DNA of 64,000 bases from Pseudomonas koreensis (GTDB lineage Bacteria; Pseudomonadota; Gammaproteobacteria; Pseudomonadales; Pseudomonadaceae). Location of the stretch: contig NZ_JAAQYM010000003.1 of the NCBI RefSeq assembly GCF_012986595.1, positions 124,001 through 188,000 of the forward strand. The letters are read 5' to 3'. Positions within the stretch are counted from its first letter, which is position 1; every line of letters begins with the position of its first letter. The translations under genes were made by a program, and so were the position numbers. Shown here piece by piece: positions 27,069 to 36,265 of this stretch. The notes under the pieces are model-generated. The model was not told where the DNA came from and did no database searches. It was given only the letters and a program-made list of their open reading frames with translations.

Positions 27069-28013
27069 ATGAAACGACTGATCAGCCGCTGTGTTCTTGC
27101 ACTCAGCGGTACCGCTTTCTTCAGCGCCAGCGTCATCGCGGCCGAACCCGCGTCGTGCCAGAACGTGCGCATGGGCGTGGTCAACTGGACCGACGTGATC
27201 GCCACCAGTGCCATGACCCAGGTCCTGCTCGACGGCCTCGGCTACAGCACCAAACAAACCAGCGCGTCCCAGCAAATCATCTTCGCCGGGATCCGCGACC
27301 AGCGGCTGGACCTGTTCCTCGGTTACTGGAACCCGCTGATGACCCAGACCATCACCCCGTTCGTCGACGCCAACCAGGTCAAGGTCCTGCCGGCGCCGAG
27401 CCTGAAGGATGCCCGCGCCACCCTCGCCGTGCCGACCTATCTGGCCGACAAGGGCCTGAAAACCTTCGCCGACATCGCCAAATTCGAGAAAGAACTGGGC
27501 GGCAAGATCTACGGCATCGAGCCGGGCTCGGGCGCCAACACGCAGATCAAGGCGATGATCGCCAAGAACCAGTTCGGCCTCGGCAAATTCCAGCTGGTTG
27601 AATCCAGCGAAGCCGGGATGCTTGCCGCCGTTGACCGTGCCGTGCGTCGCAAGGAGGCCGTGGTGTTCTTCGGCTGGGCGCCGCACCCGATGAACGTCAA
27701 CGTAAAAATGACCTACCTCACCGGCAGCGATGACGCCCTTGGCCCGAACGAAGGCATGGCCACGGTGTGGACGGTCACTGCGCCGAAATACGCCGAACAG
27801 TGCCCGAACGTCGGCCGCCTGCTGAGCAACCTGACGTTCACCGCCGAAGACGAGAGCCGGATGATGCAGCCGCTGCTCGATCACAAGGACGCCTTCGAAT
27901 CGGCCAGGCAATGGCTCAAGGATCACCCTGAAGACAAGCAGCGCTGGCTCGACGGTGTGACCACCTTCGACGGCAAACCGGCCGCTGAAAACCTGCAACT
28001 GACCAGCAAATAA
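27069..28013 (+). CDS. caiX: Carnitine-binding periplasmic protein
   Basis: 314 residues with signal peptide ending ASVIAA-EPA. OpuAC/ProX-type substrate-binding fold: VNWTDVIATSAMTQVLLDGLGY, LFLGYWNPLM and FFGWAPHPMNVN supply the aromatic residues that cage quaternary amines. It is a solitary binding protein; in P. aeruginosa CaiX shares the CbcWV permease encoded elsewhere, here at 37280-39300. First gene of the carnitine operon, ATG after CCGAGGAACCCGAC. Paralogue of CbcX (36266). Confidence 0.93.
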   Translation: MKRLISRCVLALSGTAFFSASVIAAEPASCQNVRMGVVNWTDVIATSAMTQVLLDGLGYSTKQTSASQQIIFAGIRDQRLDLFLGYWNPLMTQTITPFVDANQVKVLPAPSLKDARATLAVPTYLADKGLKTFADIAKFEKELGGKIYGIEPGSGANTQIKAMIAKNQFGLGKFQLVESSEAGMLAAVDRAVRRKEAVVFFGWAPHPMNVNVKMTYLTGSDDALGPNEGMATVWTVTAPKYAEQCPNVGRLLSNLTFTAEDESRMMQPLLDHKDAFESARQWLKDHPEDKQRWLDGVTTFDGKPAAENLQLTSK

Positions 28014-28030
28014 CCCTCAATTGAAAAGCC

Positions 28031-28087
28031 CCTCTCCCAGATGGGAGAGGCGACTGACCGACGCTTCGCAGCCCGTAAAGGGCTGCG
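28031..28087 (+). other. Two stem-loops between caiX and cdhC
   Basis: CCTCTCCCAGATGGGAGAGG (28031-28050) and CGCAGCCC-GTAAA-GGGCTGCG (28067-28087) are perfect hairpins without T-runs. They may stabilise the caiX end or attenuate read-through; inference only. Confidence 0.55.
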
Positions 28088-28120
28088 GACAGACCCATCA
28101 CGCCTGAAGGAAACCGCCTC

Positions 28121-29008
28121 ATGAACCACGACGTCATCATCACCTGCGCACTTACCGGTGCTGGCGACACGACCGCCAAGAGCCCCCACGTGCCGGTCAC
28201 TCCAAAACAGATCGCGGCAGCGGCGGTGGAAGCGGCCAAGGCCGGTGCCACCGTGGTGCACTGTCATGTGCGCGACCCGCAGACCGGCAAGTTCAGCCGT
28301 GACGTGGCGCTGTACCGCGAAGTGATGGAGCGCATCCGCGAGGCCGACGTCGACATCATCGTCAACCTCACCGCCGGCATGGGCGGTGACCTGGAGATCG
28401 GCCCTGGCGAGAGCCCAATGGAATTCGGCCCGAACACCGACCTGGTCGGCCCGCTGACCCGCCTGGCCCATGTTGAACAACTGTTGCCGGAAATCTGCAC
28501 CCTCGATTGCGGCACGCTGAACTTCGGCGACGGCGACACCATTTACGTCTCCACCCCGGCGCAATTGCGCGCCGGCGCCAAACGCATCACCGAGCTGGGC
28601 GTGAAGGCCGAACTGGAAATTTTCGACACCGGCCACCTGTGGTTCGCCAAGCAGATGATCAAGGAAGGTTTGCTCGATAACCCGCTGTTCCAACTGTGCC
28701 TGGGCATCCCGTGGGGGGCGCCGGCCGACACCACCACCATGAAAGCCATGGTCGACAACCTGCCCGCCGACGCGGTGTGGGCCGGGTTCGGCATCGGCCG
28801 CATGCAGATGCCGATGGCCGCGCAAGCGGTACTGCTCGGCGGCAACGTGCGGGTCGGGCTGGAAGACAACCTGTGGCTGGACAAGGGCGTGCTGGCAACC
28901 AACGGCCAACTGGTCGAACGCGCCACCGAGATCCTCAGCCGCCTCGGCGCCCGCGTGCTCACCCCCGCGGAAGGTCGCAAGAAAATGGGCCTGACCCAGC
29001 GCGGCTAA
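28121..29008 (+). CDS. cdhC: Dehydrocarnitine cleavage enzyme (BKACE family)
   Basis: Condenses 3-dehydrocarnitine with acetyl-CoA, giving betainyl-CoA and acetoacetate. 295 residues of the beta-keto acid cleavage family (formerly DUF849): [17 protein letters not shown], zinc-site [23 protein letters not shown] and [14 protein letters not shown] at 28121 with GAAGGAAA upstream. Operon order caiX-cdhC-cdhA-cdhB as in P. aeruginosa PA5388-PA5385. Confidence 0.94.
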   Translation: MNHDVIITCALTGAGDTTAKSPHVPVTPKQIAAAAVEAAKAGATVVHCHVRDPQTGKFSRDVALYREVMERIREADVDIIVNLTAGMGGDLEIGPGESPMEFGPNTDLVGPLTRLAHVEQLLPEICTLDCGTLNFGDGDTIYVSTPAQLRAGAKRITELGVKAELEIFDTGHLWFAKQMIKEGLLDNPLFQLCLGIPWGAPADTTTMKAMVDNLPADAVWAGFGIGRMQMPMAAQAVLLGGNVRVGLEDNLWLDKGVLATNGQLVERATEILSRLGARVLTPAEGRKKMGLTQRG

Positions 29009-29049
29009 CCATCAGCAAAAAAATGGGGTTCTGACTGCCCCCGATATCA

Positions 29050-29137
29050 CCTGTAGGAGCTGCCGAAGGCTGCGATCTTTGACTTTGATTTTTAGAAGCA
29101 AGATCAAGAGATCGCAGCCTTCGGCAGCTCCTACAGG
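29050..29137. repeat. REP-type palindrome, family A
   Basis: Arms CCTGTAGGAGCTGCCGAAGG and complement between cdhC and cdhA, within the operon. Confidence 0.9.
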
Positions 29138-29164
29138 GTTCTGCAAACTTTTTAGGACGTGACC

Positions 29165-30130
29165 ATGAGCTTTATCACCAACATCAAAACCTTCGCCGCC
29201 CTCGGCAGCGGCGTCATCGGCAGCGGCTGGGTCGCACGTGCCCTCGCCCATGGCCTCGACGTAGTGGCCTGGGACCCGGCGCCCGGCGCTGAAGCCGCGC
29301 TGCGCAAACGCGTGGCCAATGCCTGGGGCGCACTGGAGAAAAACGGTCTGGCGCCGGGCGCTTCGCAGGATCGCCTGCGCTTTGTGGCGACCATTGAAGA
29401 ATGCGTGCGCGATGCGGATTTCATCCAGGAAAGCGCCCCGGAACGCCTCGAACTGAAACTGGATCTGCACAGCAAGATCAGTGCAGCGGCAAAGCCCAAT
29501 GCTCTGATCGGCTCCAGCACCTCCGGCCTGTTGCCGAGCGAGTTCTACGAGAGCTCGACCCACCCGGAACGTTGCGTGGTCGGTCACCCGTTCAACCCGG
29601 TTTACTTGTTGCCATTGGTGGAAGTGGTCGGCGGCAAGCACACCGCGCCGGAAGCCGTTCAAGCGGCGATGACAGTCTACGAATCCCTCGGCATGCGTCC
29701 GCTGCATGTGCGCAAGGAAGTGCCGGGGTTCATCGCCGACCGCTTGCTCGAAGCGCTGTGGCGTGAGGCGCTGCACCTGGTCAACGACGGGGTGGCGACG
29801 ACTGGCGAGATCGACGACGCGATCCGCTTTGGCGCCGGTCTGCGCTGGTCGTTCATGGGCACGTTCCTGACCTATACGCTGGCCGGTGGTGACGCGGGGA
29901 TGCGTCACTTCATGTCGCAGTTCGGCCCGGCGTTGCAGTTGCCGTGGACCTATCTGCCGGCACCGGAACTGACCGACAAGTTGATCGACGATGTGGTGGA
30001 TGGCACCAGCGATCAACTGGGGCGGCACAGTATTTCGGCGCTGGAGCGCTATCGTGATGATTGTTTGCTGGCGGTGCTTGAGGCGGTGAAAACCACCAAA
30101 GAGAAGCATGGGATGAGTTTCAGCGAGTAA
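29165..30130 (+). CDS. cdhA: L-carnitine 3-dehydrogenase
   Basis: NAD-dependent oxidation of carnitine to 3-dehydrocarnitine. 321 residues of the 3-hydroxyacyl-CoA dehydrogenase fold: [21 protein letters not shown] (GxGxxG), [29 protein letters not shown] with the catalytic His, and [16 protein letters not shown]. The ATG at 29165 has AGGA seven bases upstream; the GTG at 29159 is too close. This is the short form without a fused thioesterase; the thioesterase is the next gene. Confidence 0.95.
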   Translation: MSFITNIKTFAALGSGVIGSGWVARALAHGLDVVAWDPAPGAEAALRKRVANAWGALEKNGLAPGASQDRLRFVATIEECVRDADFIQESAPERLELKLDLHSKISAAAKPNALIGSSTSGLLPSEFYESSTHPERCVVGHPFNPVYLLPLVEVVGGKHTAPEAVQAAMTVYESLGMRPLHVRKEVPGFIADRLLEALWREALHLVNDGVATTGEIDDAIRFGAGLRWSFMGTFLTYTLAGGDAGMRHFMSQFGPALQLPWTYLPAPELTDKLIDDVVDGTSDQLGRHSISALERYRDDCLLAVLEAVKTTKEKHGMSFSE

Positions 30131-30141
30131 ACGCCGTTCCC

Positions 30142-30274
30142 TGTGGCGAGGGAGCTTGCTCCCGCTCGGCCGCGAAGCGGTCGTAAAACCAGCGAGTGCG
30201 GCCTGACTGACACACCGCGTCAAGAGGTTTTGGGACTGCTGCGCAGTCCAGCGGGAGCAAGCTCCATCGCCACA
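30142..30274. repeat. Palindromic intergenic repeat, family B
   Basis: Arms TGTGGCGAGGGAGCTTGCTC and complement between cdhA and cdhB, ending about 36 bp before the cdhB start. Confidence 0.88.
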
Positions 30275-30309
30275 AGTGTGTATTTCGCCAGCGACCTATG
30301 GAGTTCAGC

Positions 30310-30786
30310 ATGCCGCACCTCACCACCTACCAAACCCGCATCATCCCCGACTGGGTCGACTACAACGGCCACCTGCGCGACGCCTTCTACCTGCTGATCT
30401 TCAGCTACGCCACCGACGCCCTGATGGACCGCCTCGGTATGGACAGCAGCAACCGCGAAGCCAGCGGTCACTCGCTGTTCACCCTCGAACTGCACCTGAA
30501 TTATCTGCACGAAGTGAAGCTCGATGCCGAAGTGGAAGTGCGCACGCAGATCATCGGCCACGACAGCAAACGCCTGCACCTCTATCACAGCCTGCATAAG
30601 GTCGGTGATGAGCAGGAACTGGCCGGCAACGAACAGATGCTGCTGCACGTCGACCTCGCCGGCCCACGTTCGGCGCCTTTCAGCGCGGACACCTTGAGCC
30701 GTCTGCAAAGCATCGTCGCCGAGCAGGCCGACCTGCCCGCTCCCGCTTACATCGGCCGCGTCATTGCCCTGCCACCCGCCCGCTAA
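30310..30786 (+). CDS. cdhB: Betainyl-CoA thioesterase
   Basis: 158-residue hot-dog-fold thioesterase (4-hydroxybenzoyl-CoA-thioesterase type): TRIIPDWVDYNGHLRDAFYLLIF carries the catalytic Asp, followed by ELHLNYLHEVKLDAEVEVRTQI. It releases glycine betaine and CoA from betainyl-CoA made by CdhC. The ATG at 30310 has GGAG six bases upstream; the ATG at 30298 overlaps that site. Corresponds to PA5385. Confidence 0.92.
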   Translation: MPHLTTYQTRIIPDWVDYNGHLRDAFYLLIFSYATDALMDRLGMDSSNREASGHSLFTLELHLNYLHEVKLDAEVEVRTQIIGHDSKRLHLYHSLHKVGDEQELAGNEQMLLHVDLAGPRSAPFSADTLSRLQSIVAEQADLPAPAYIGRVIALPPAR

Positions 30787-30810
30787 ATTCATCGATCGCA
30801 AGGAGCCGCC

Positions 30811-31974
30811 ATGCACACCGCTGCCGCTGTTGCCGATTTCCGTACTTATCCGTTGATCAGCGCGCTGAGCGGCGTGCAGAGTCTGGCGGATCGCGTTTCG
30901 ATTGCCTGGGCCGATGGCCGGATCAGCCCGTTTCACCACGTCTGGCTGCGGGACAACTGCCCGTGCGAGCAGTGCGTCTACAGCGTCACCCGCGAACAGG
31001 TGTTCGAGATCGTCGATGCCGCGCCGGACCTCGCCCCCGCCAGTGCGCGCATCGACAGCGACGGCAGCCTGCGCATCGACTGGCAGGACGGCCACCGCAG
31101 CCGATTCGACCCCGGCTGGTTGCGCGCCCACGCCTACGACGATGCCTCCCGGGCCGAGCGACTGGCCGGCAAACCCAAGGCTCAGCTGTGGCGCAGCGAT
31201 CTGCAGTTGCCGGTGTTCGACTACGCCGCGCTGATGAATGACAACGGCGCTCTGCTGCAATGGTTGATCGCGGTACGCGACATCGGCCTGACCCAGGTGC
31301 GCGGCGTGCCCACCGAACCCGGTTCGTTGAAGCTGATCGCGCAGCGCATCTCGTTCATTCGTGAAAGCAACTTCGGCGTGCTGTTCAATGTGCAATCCAA
31401 GGCCGACGCCGACAGCAATGCCTACACCGCTTTCAACCTGCCGCCGCACACCGATTTGCCCACCCGCGAGCTGCAACCGGGGCTGCAGTTTCTGCATTGC
31501 CTGGTGAATGACGCCGAGGGCGGCGAAAGTATTTTTGTCGATGGTTTTGCGATTGCCGATGCGCTGCGCAGTGAAGACCCCGCGTCGCTCCAGGCGCTGT
31601 GCGAGATCCCCGTGGAGTTTCGCAACAAGGATCGCCACAGCGACTATCGCTGCCTGGCGCCGATCATTGCGCTGGACGCGTCGGGCCGGGTTGCGGAGAT
31701 TCGCCTGGCGAACTTTCTGCGTGGGGCGTTCAATACGTCGGTGGAGCAGATGCCGTTGCTGTATCGCGCCTATCGACGCTTGATCGCGATGACCCGCGAG
31801 CCACGGTTTAGGCTGATGCAGCGGCTCAATCCGGGTGAGCTGTGGTGCTTCGATAACCGCCGCACGTTGCATGCGCGCAATGCGTTTGACCCGGCCACCG
31901 GGGCCCGGCATTTCCAGGGCTGTTATGTCGACCGGGATGAATTGTTGTCGCGCATATTGGTGTTGCAACGCTGA
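30811..31974 (+). CDS. Gamma-butyrobetaine dioxygenase
   Basis: 2-Oxoglutarate- and Fe(II)-dependent hydroxylase making L-carnitine from gamma-butyrobetaine. 387 residues. N-terminal zinc-binding domain with LRDNCPCEQC; catalytic TauD-like domain with iron ligands in PPHTDLP (HxD) and the distal His in NRRTLHARN, 2-oxoglutarate-binding Arg in ARHFQGCYVDRDEL. AAGGAG six bases before the ATG. Last gene of the carnitine operon, extending its range to gamma-butyrobetaine. Confidence 0.93.
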   Translation: MHTAAAVADFRTYPLISALSGVQSLADRVSIAWADGRISPFHHVWLRDNCPCEQCVYSVTREQVFEIVDAAPDLAPASARIDSDGSLRIDWQDGHRSRFDPGWLRAHAYDDASRAERLAGKPKAQLWRSDLQLPVFDYAALMNDNGALLQWLIAVRDIGLTQVRGVPTEPGSLKLIAQRISFIRESNFGVLFNVQSKADADSNAYTAFNLPPHTDLPTRELQPGLQFLHCLVNDAEGGESIFVDGFAIADALRSEDPASLQALCEIPVEFRNKDRHSDYRCLAPIIALDASGRVAEIRLANFLRGAFNTSVEQMPLLYRAYRRLIAMTREPRFRLMQRLNPGELWCFDNRRTLHARNAFDPATGARHFQGCYVDRDELLSRILVLQR

Positions 31975-31985
31975 TCCGCTAAAAG

Positions 31986-32063
31986 CAAAAGATCGCAGCC
32001 TTCGGCAGCTCCTGCATTGGAATGCTTTTCCCTGCAGGAGCTGCCGAAGGCTGCGATCTTTTG
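31986..32063. repeat. REP-type palindrome, family A, inside-out arrangement
   Basis: GATCGCAGCCTTCGGCAGCT and its complement face away from each other relative to the other copies, with TTGGAATGCTTTTCC between them. Confidence 0.85.
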
Positions 32064-32077
32064 ACTTTCATTGCATT

Positions 32078-32114
32078 AAAAAAGCCCCGATACAAGCCGT
32101 GACAGGATCGGGGC
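32078..32114 (-). terminator. Strong minus-strand intrinsic terminator with no gene in front
   Basis: On the minus strand GCCCCGAT, 15-base loop, ATCGGGGC, then TTTTTT. The plus strand has no T-run, so it does not serve the dioxygenase gene. The nearest minus-strand gene, gbdR, ends more than 600 bp away. Confidence 0.8.
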
Positions 32115-32216
32115 AGAGGGTACTGTTGAGGAGCTGCCAGTCGAGGGTGACCAAACCGTCTGTAGCGAGCTTGCGCCAGTGTGCCCACTCCCCTTTGCAC
32201 TGAGTTAGCCGAAAAC
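32078..32216 (-). ncRNA. Candidate small RNA opposite the gap after the dioxygenase
   Basis: A ~140-nt minus-strand transcript is suggested by the terminator and by TTGTCG-16 bp-TATGAA at 32250-32223. An inverted repeat GTCGCA/TGCGAC (32232-32248) lies between the two promoter boxes and could be an operator. No sequence family was recognised, and the promoter match is only moderate. Confidence 0.35.
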
Positions 32217-32324
32217 GACCTGTTCATAGCCGTCGCAGCCACTGCGACAAATCGCCCTTGCCGTCACTCCCCATGCCTACCAGAATCGAGCCACGACCTC
32301 CGTTGCCGAAGAAGGATGCGCGTC

Positions 32325-32588
32325 ATGATGTATGCCGATTTGATCGATCAGGAAGACCTGTTGGGACAGCTCAAGGCATTGGGACTTCAGGTACCGAGTG
32401 GCTCCACAGCGGAGCAGGCCTGCGAGTGTGCGGTGCGGGGTCTGGATAATGTTCGCGCATTCGAATTGCGCAAGATGGTCAAGGACATGTACACCAGCGG
32501 CGCGAGTATTCAGCCAGCGGTGCGTCAGGCGATCGACAAGCAGTTGTTGCCGGCATTGGCGCAATACCAACAGACCCACAGCGCCTGA
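32325..32588 (+). CDS. Small conserved-looking hypothetical protein
   Basis: 87 residues, MMYADLIDQEDLLGQLKALG. GAAGGA lies eight bases before the ATG at 32325; starts at 32316 and 32328 are possible. Predicted all-helical and soluble, with one cysteine pair (CECAV) and a C-terminal LLPALAQYQQTH. It lies between the dioxygenase and gbdR; no domain is recognised. Confidence 0.7.
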   Translation: MMYADLIDQEDLLGQLKALGLQVPSGSTAEQACECAVRGLDNVRAFELRKMVKDMYTSGASIQPAVRQAIDKQLLPALAQYQQTHSA

Positions 32589-32596
32589 CGAGCAAC

Positions 32597-32728
32597 TGTG
32601 GCGAGGGAGCTTGCTCCCGCTGGGCCGCGAAGCGGCCCCAAACCGGCAGATGCACTGTTCCAGATAAATCGCATGCGCAGGTTTTACGAGCGCTTCGCGC
32701 TCGAGCGGGAGCAAGCTCCCTCGCCACA
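32597..32728. repeat. Palindromic intergenic repeat, family B
   Basis: Arms TGTGGCGAGGGAGCTTGCTC and complement, between the convergent small hypothetical gene and gbdR; it probably separates their transcripts. Confidence 0.88.
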
Positions 32729-32741
32729 AAAACTGTCCGGT

Positions 32742-33845
32742 CTACAGCCTTACGCTGGCAAACGTCGACTCGTTACGCGCCTGACTCAACGCCGACATCG
32801 GCCCCGACAGCGGCGACATCACGATCGCCTGCGGCAGCGGCATCATCGCCACTTGCTGCGTAGTGTTGGAACCTACGCGTTCGTCACGCGGCGGAATGCC
32901 GAAGTATTCGCGGTAGCACTTGGAGAAGTGCGGCGTCGACACGAATCCACACACCGAAGCCACTTCGATGATCGACATCGGCGTCTGCTTGAGCAGTTGC
33001 CGCGCGCGGATCAGGCGCAGCTTGAGGTAGTAGCGCGACGGCGAGCAGTGCAGGTATTTCTGGAACAGCCGCTCCAGCTGGCGACGCGACACGGCGACGT
33101 ACACCGCCAGTTCGTCGAGGTCGATCGGCTCTTCCAGATTGGCTTCCATCAGCGCGACGATTTCCTGCAGCTTCGGCTGGTTGGTGCCGAGCATGTGCTT
33201 GAGTGGCACGCGCTGGTGATCCTGTTCGTTGCGGATGCGTTCGTAGACGAACATTTCCGAGATCGCGGCGGACAGCTCACGGCCGTGATCGCGGCTGATC
33301 AGGTGCAGCATCATGTCCAGTGGCGCGGTGCCGCCGGAGCTGGTGAAACGGTTACGGTCGAGGGTGAACAGGCGGGTGCTCATCGCCACGCGCGGGAAAG
33401 CTTCCTGCATCGCCGCCAGACATTCCCAGTGCACGCTGCAATCGAAACCGTCGAGCAGGCCGGCGCAGGCCAGGGCCCAGCTGCCGGTGCACACGGCGCC
33501 CAGACGCTTGGACTGACGCGCCTGGCTTTGCAGCCACGAGACGTGTTCACGGGTCACGGTGCGTTGAATGCCGATCCCGCCGCAGACGATCACGGTATCC
33601 AGGGGCGGGGCTTTGTGCATGGAGGCATCGGGAGTGATTTGCAGACCGTCACTGGCCCACACCTGGCCGCCATCGACGGTGAGGGTGCTCCAGCGATACA
33701 GCTCACGACCGGACAATTGGTTGGCCATGCGTAGCGGTTCTACCGCAGAGGCCAGGGAAATCAGCGTGAAATTGTCCAGCAGCAAAAAGCCGATGGATTG
33801 AGGCGCACGGTTCTGGGGTTGGGCCCCGGAGTTGAACGACGTCAT
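32742..33845 (-). CDS. gbdR: GbdR, GATase1-like AraC-family activator of betaine catabolism
   Basis: 367 residues: DJ-1/PfpI-like sensor domain (IGFLLLDNFTLISLASAVEPLRMAN, VCTGSWALACAGLLDG) and C-terminal AraC HTHs (DLDELAVYVAVSRRQLERLF, MSIIEVASVCGFVSTPHFSKCY) plus a ~45-residue tail. In P. aeruginosa GbdR senses glycine betaine and dimethylglycine and activates gbc, dgc, cbcXWV, sdaB and others. ATG at 33845 with GAGGAG upstream. Paralogue of CdhR. Confidence 0.95.
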   Translation of the reverse strand: MTSFNSGAQPQNRAPQSIGFLLLDNFTLISLASAVEPLRMANQLSGRELYRWSTLTVDGGQVWASDGLQITPDASMHKAPPLDTVIVCGGIGIQRTVTREHVSWLQSQARQSKRLGAVCTGSWALACAGLLDGFDCSVHWECLAAMQEAFPRVAMSTRLFTLDRNRFTSSGGTAPLDMMLHLISRDHGRELSAAISEMFVYERIRNEQDHQRVPLKHMLGTNQPKLQEIVALMEANLEEPIDLDELAVYVAVSRRQLERLFQKYLHCSPSRYYLKLRLIRARQLLKQTPMSIIEVASVCGFVSTPHFSKCYREYFGIPPRDERVGSNTTQQVAMMPLPQAIVMSPLSGPMSALSQARNESTFASVRL

Positions 33846-34452
33846 CGCGGTATCTCCTCACACAAAGCGGGTGATGGCCTCAGGCGGAGGCTCTTGTTAT
33901 TGCCGCGTGCTCATGCGGGAGACGGGCTTTGTTATGACAGAGCAATTGCCATGCCTAAAATTGAATGGCCGTTCAATAACTCCTGAAAACGACGTCGCGA
34001 CGTGTCTATTCAAGACATCCGACAAAAGGTATTTCGAAGTGCCATCAGCGGCGGTGAAAGCCCTGCCCCGCTGCCTGTGAGCAGATCGGTAGCACTTGTG
34101 GGAACGGGCTTGCGCACGGTTGTTTCGGAGTGTCACCGCAGGCACGGGTGACGGACGGTAGGGTGTGCTGATTGCCTGTTACAGGTGGGAAAGACTCTTA
34201 TCTGATTGCGACGCGCTAAAAGGTGGCGCGTTTGATCGTGAGTGTTCACTTGATGAGCAATTTTGACTGGTCTGAGGCGCTCCAATCTTTCCAAATCAAA
34301 CATAAATCCTGTGGCGAGGGGATTTATCCCCGATCGGCTGCGCAGCAGTCGTAAACCCATTCACCGCGGTGTGTCAGGCAAAACTCAATTACAGGATTTG
34401 GGGCCGCTTCGCAGCCCATCGGGGATAAATCCCCTCGCCACAGAAAAATTTG
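33846..34452. other. Gap between gbdR and sdaB
   Basis: Holds the gbdR promoter region (33846-34100, AT-richer) and the family B repeat at 34310. A 48-codon plus-strand frame at 33934 lacks a good ribosome binding site. Nothing else is supported. Confidence 0.6.
34310..34442. repeat. Palindromic intergenic repeat, family B (variant GGGGATTTATCCCC)
   Basis: Arms TGTGGCGAGGGGATTTATCC and complement; close sister of the copy at 3241. It lies just after the sdaB stop. Confidence 0.88.
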
Positions 34453-35829
34453 TCAGCACTCTACGGCGCTGACCGCCAAACCACCACGTGACGTCTCTTT
34501 ATATTTGTCATGCATGTCGGCACCGGTGTCACGCATGGTGCGGATCACCCGGTCCAGCGAGATAAAGTGCTGACCATCCCCACGCAACGCCATCTGCGCC
34601 GCGTTGATCGCCTTCACTGCGGCAATCGCATTGCGCTCGATGCACGGCACCTGCACCAGACCGCCGACCGGATCGCAGGTCAGGCCGAGGTTGTGCTCCA
34701 GGCCGATTTCTGCGGCGTTGCACAGTTGCTCCGGCGTCGCGCCGAGGATCTCTGCCAACCCTGCCGCCGCCATCGCGCAGGCCGAGCCGACCTCGCCCTG
34801 GCAGCCGACTTCGGCACCCGAGATTGAAGCGTTCTTCTTGCACAGAATGCCTACCGCCGCCGCGCCCAAAAAGTAGTCGACGACGTTGGCGTCGGTGACC
34901 GCTTCGCTGAACTTCATAAAGTAGTGCAACACCGCCGGGATGATCCCCGCCGCACCGTTGGTCGGCGCCGTGACCATGCGCCCCCCGGCCGCGTTCTCTT
35001 CATTCACCGCGAGGGCAAACAGGTTGACCCACTCCATCGCGCTGAGGGTCGAGCCGATCACGTTGGGCTTGTTCAACTCCTGCAGGCTGCGATGCAACTT
35101 GGCCGCACGCCGGCGCACGTTCAGGCCACCCGGGAGGATGCCTTCGTGCTTGAGGCCCTGCTCGACGCAATCCTGCATCGCCCGCCACAGCTTCATCAGC
35201 CCGGCGCGGATTTCCTCTTCGCTGCGCCAGACCTTTTCGTTGGCCATCATCAGTTCGGCGACGCGCAGGTTGTTCTGTTTACACAGCTCCAGCAGCTCCA
35301 CCGCGCTGGAAAATTCATAAGGCAATTCGGTGCGATCCAGATCGACCACGCCGCTGGACGCCTGCGCTTGATCCACCACAAAACCGCCACCGACCGAATA
35401 GTAGGTGTCGCGATGGATTTCCCCGTGATCGCCTTCGGCAATCAGGGTCATGGCGTTGGGGTGAAATGGCAGGTTCTCGTCGATCAGGCGCATGTCGCGC
35501 GCCCAGACAAACGGCACCGACAAGCGGCCATCCAATAGCAGGGTGTGGGTTTCACGCAGCGCCTGGATTCGCGGGCCGATCTGCGACGGGTCGATAGCGT
35601 CCGGCCACTCGCCCATCAAGCCCATGATCACCGCGTTGTCGCTGCCGTGCCCGATGCCGGTGGCCGACAGCGAGCCGAACAGTTGCACTTCTATACGCCG
35701 CACTTGTTCGAGCAGGTGCCTGTCGCGCAGCGATTCGACAAACAGGGCGGCGGCGCGCATTGGGCCGACGGTGTGGGAACTGGACGGGCCGATGCCGATT
35801 TTGAACAGGTCGAAAACGCTGATAGCCAT
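34453..35829 (-). CDS. sdaB: L-serine ammonia-lyase (4Fe-4S)
   Basis: Deaminates serine to pyruvate, the exit step of betaine-derived carbon. 458 residues: N-terminal [22 protein letters not shown], then [39 protein letters not shown] and [23 protein letters not shown] with the cluster cysteines. ATG at 35829 with AGGAG ten bases upstream. Adjacent to and divergent from cbcXWV as in P. aeruginosa PA5379; the shared gap holds a direct-repeat operator. Confidence 0.95.
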   Translation of the reverse strand: MAISVFDLFKIGIGPSSSHTVGPMRAAALFVESLRDRHLLEQVRRIEVQLFGSLSATGIGHGSDNAVIMGLMGEWPDAIDPSQIGPRIQALRETHTLLLDGRLSVPFVWARDMRLIDENLPFHPNAMTLIAEGDHGEIHRDTYYSVGGGFVVDQAQASSGVVDLDRTELPYEFSSAVELLELCKQNNLRVAELMMANEKVWRSEEEIRAGLMKLWRAMQDCVEQGLKHEGILPGGLNVRRRAAKLHRSLQELNKPNVIGSTLSAMEWVNLFALAVNEENAAGGRMVTAPTNGAAGIIPAVLHYFMKFSEAVTDANVVDYFLGAAAVGILCKKNASISGAEVGCQGEVGSACAMAAAGLAEILGATPEQLCNAAEIGLEHNLGLTCDPVGGLVQVPCIERNAIAAVKAINAAQMALRGDGQHFISLDRVIRTMRDTGADMHDKYKETSRGGLAVSAVEC

Positions 35830-36265
35830 TGCTGCAGAGCTCCTGAGGATGCCGTTCCCGGGCGTTAAGCGCCCGCTGGCGGAGCTGCTACGCTCAAGCT
35901 GCGATCCGCCGGAATGCCCGCATCATCAGGCTTTTGTCAGGTCGTCCGGCGTCTGACACCGACGCACTCATGCCCACCAGCGCCGCGCCGTTTTCGTCCC
36001 GGTTTTTCGCCGTTTTTATGCAGTTCAGAGCGCCGATCGGGGCAGAAAAAAGCTGTAAACGACGTCACTGACACTGGATGCGACCATCCCTGTACTGGAT
36101 ACGACGCACCCTGTAGGCGTCAGATTTTCACTGGTACATGATCGTTATGACTCGATTGCAAGGCGCCGTGGTAGAGCTGTCTCCAGAACGCCATCCAACC
36201 GCAACCTATAAGTGCGGTGGTCCACAGTCGGAACACTGCCAAAAAAAACACCAAGGAGTCCATCC
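35830..36265. other. sdaB-cbcX divergent regulatory gap
   Basis: About 435 bp without a gene. It contains the direct repeat at 36073 and must carry promoters for both sides. Just before cbcX a run of eight A residues precedes the AAGGAG site. Confidence 0.7.
36073..36105 (-). promoter_or_regulatory. Direct-repeat operator between sdaB and cbcX (GbdR-type)
   Basis: ACTGGATGCGAC (36073) and ACTGGATACGAC (36094) are offset by exactly 21 bp; on the minus strand they read GTCGCATCCAGT and GTCGTATCCAGT. GbdR activates the neighbouring genes in P. aeruginosa; its binding here is inferred. Confidence 0.6.

Noticed and set aside
33934..34080. 48-codon plus-strand frame upstream of gbdR (MTEQLPCLKLNGRS)
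   Set aside because: Weakly placed ribosome binding site, no recognisable family, lies in the AT-rich gbdR promoter region.
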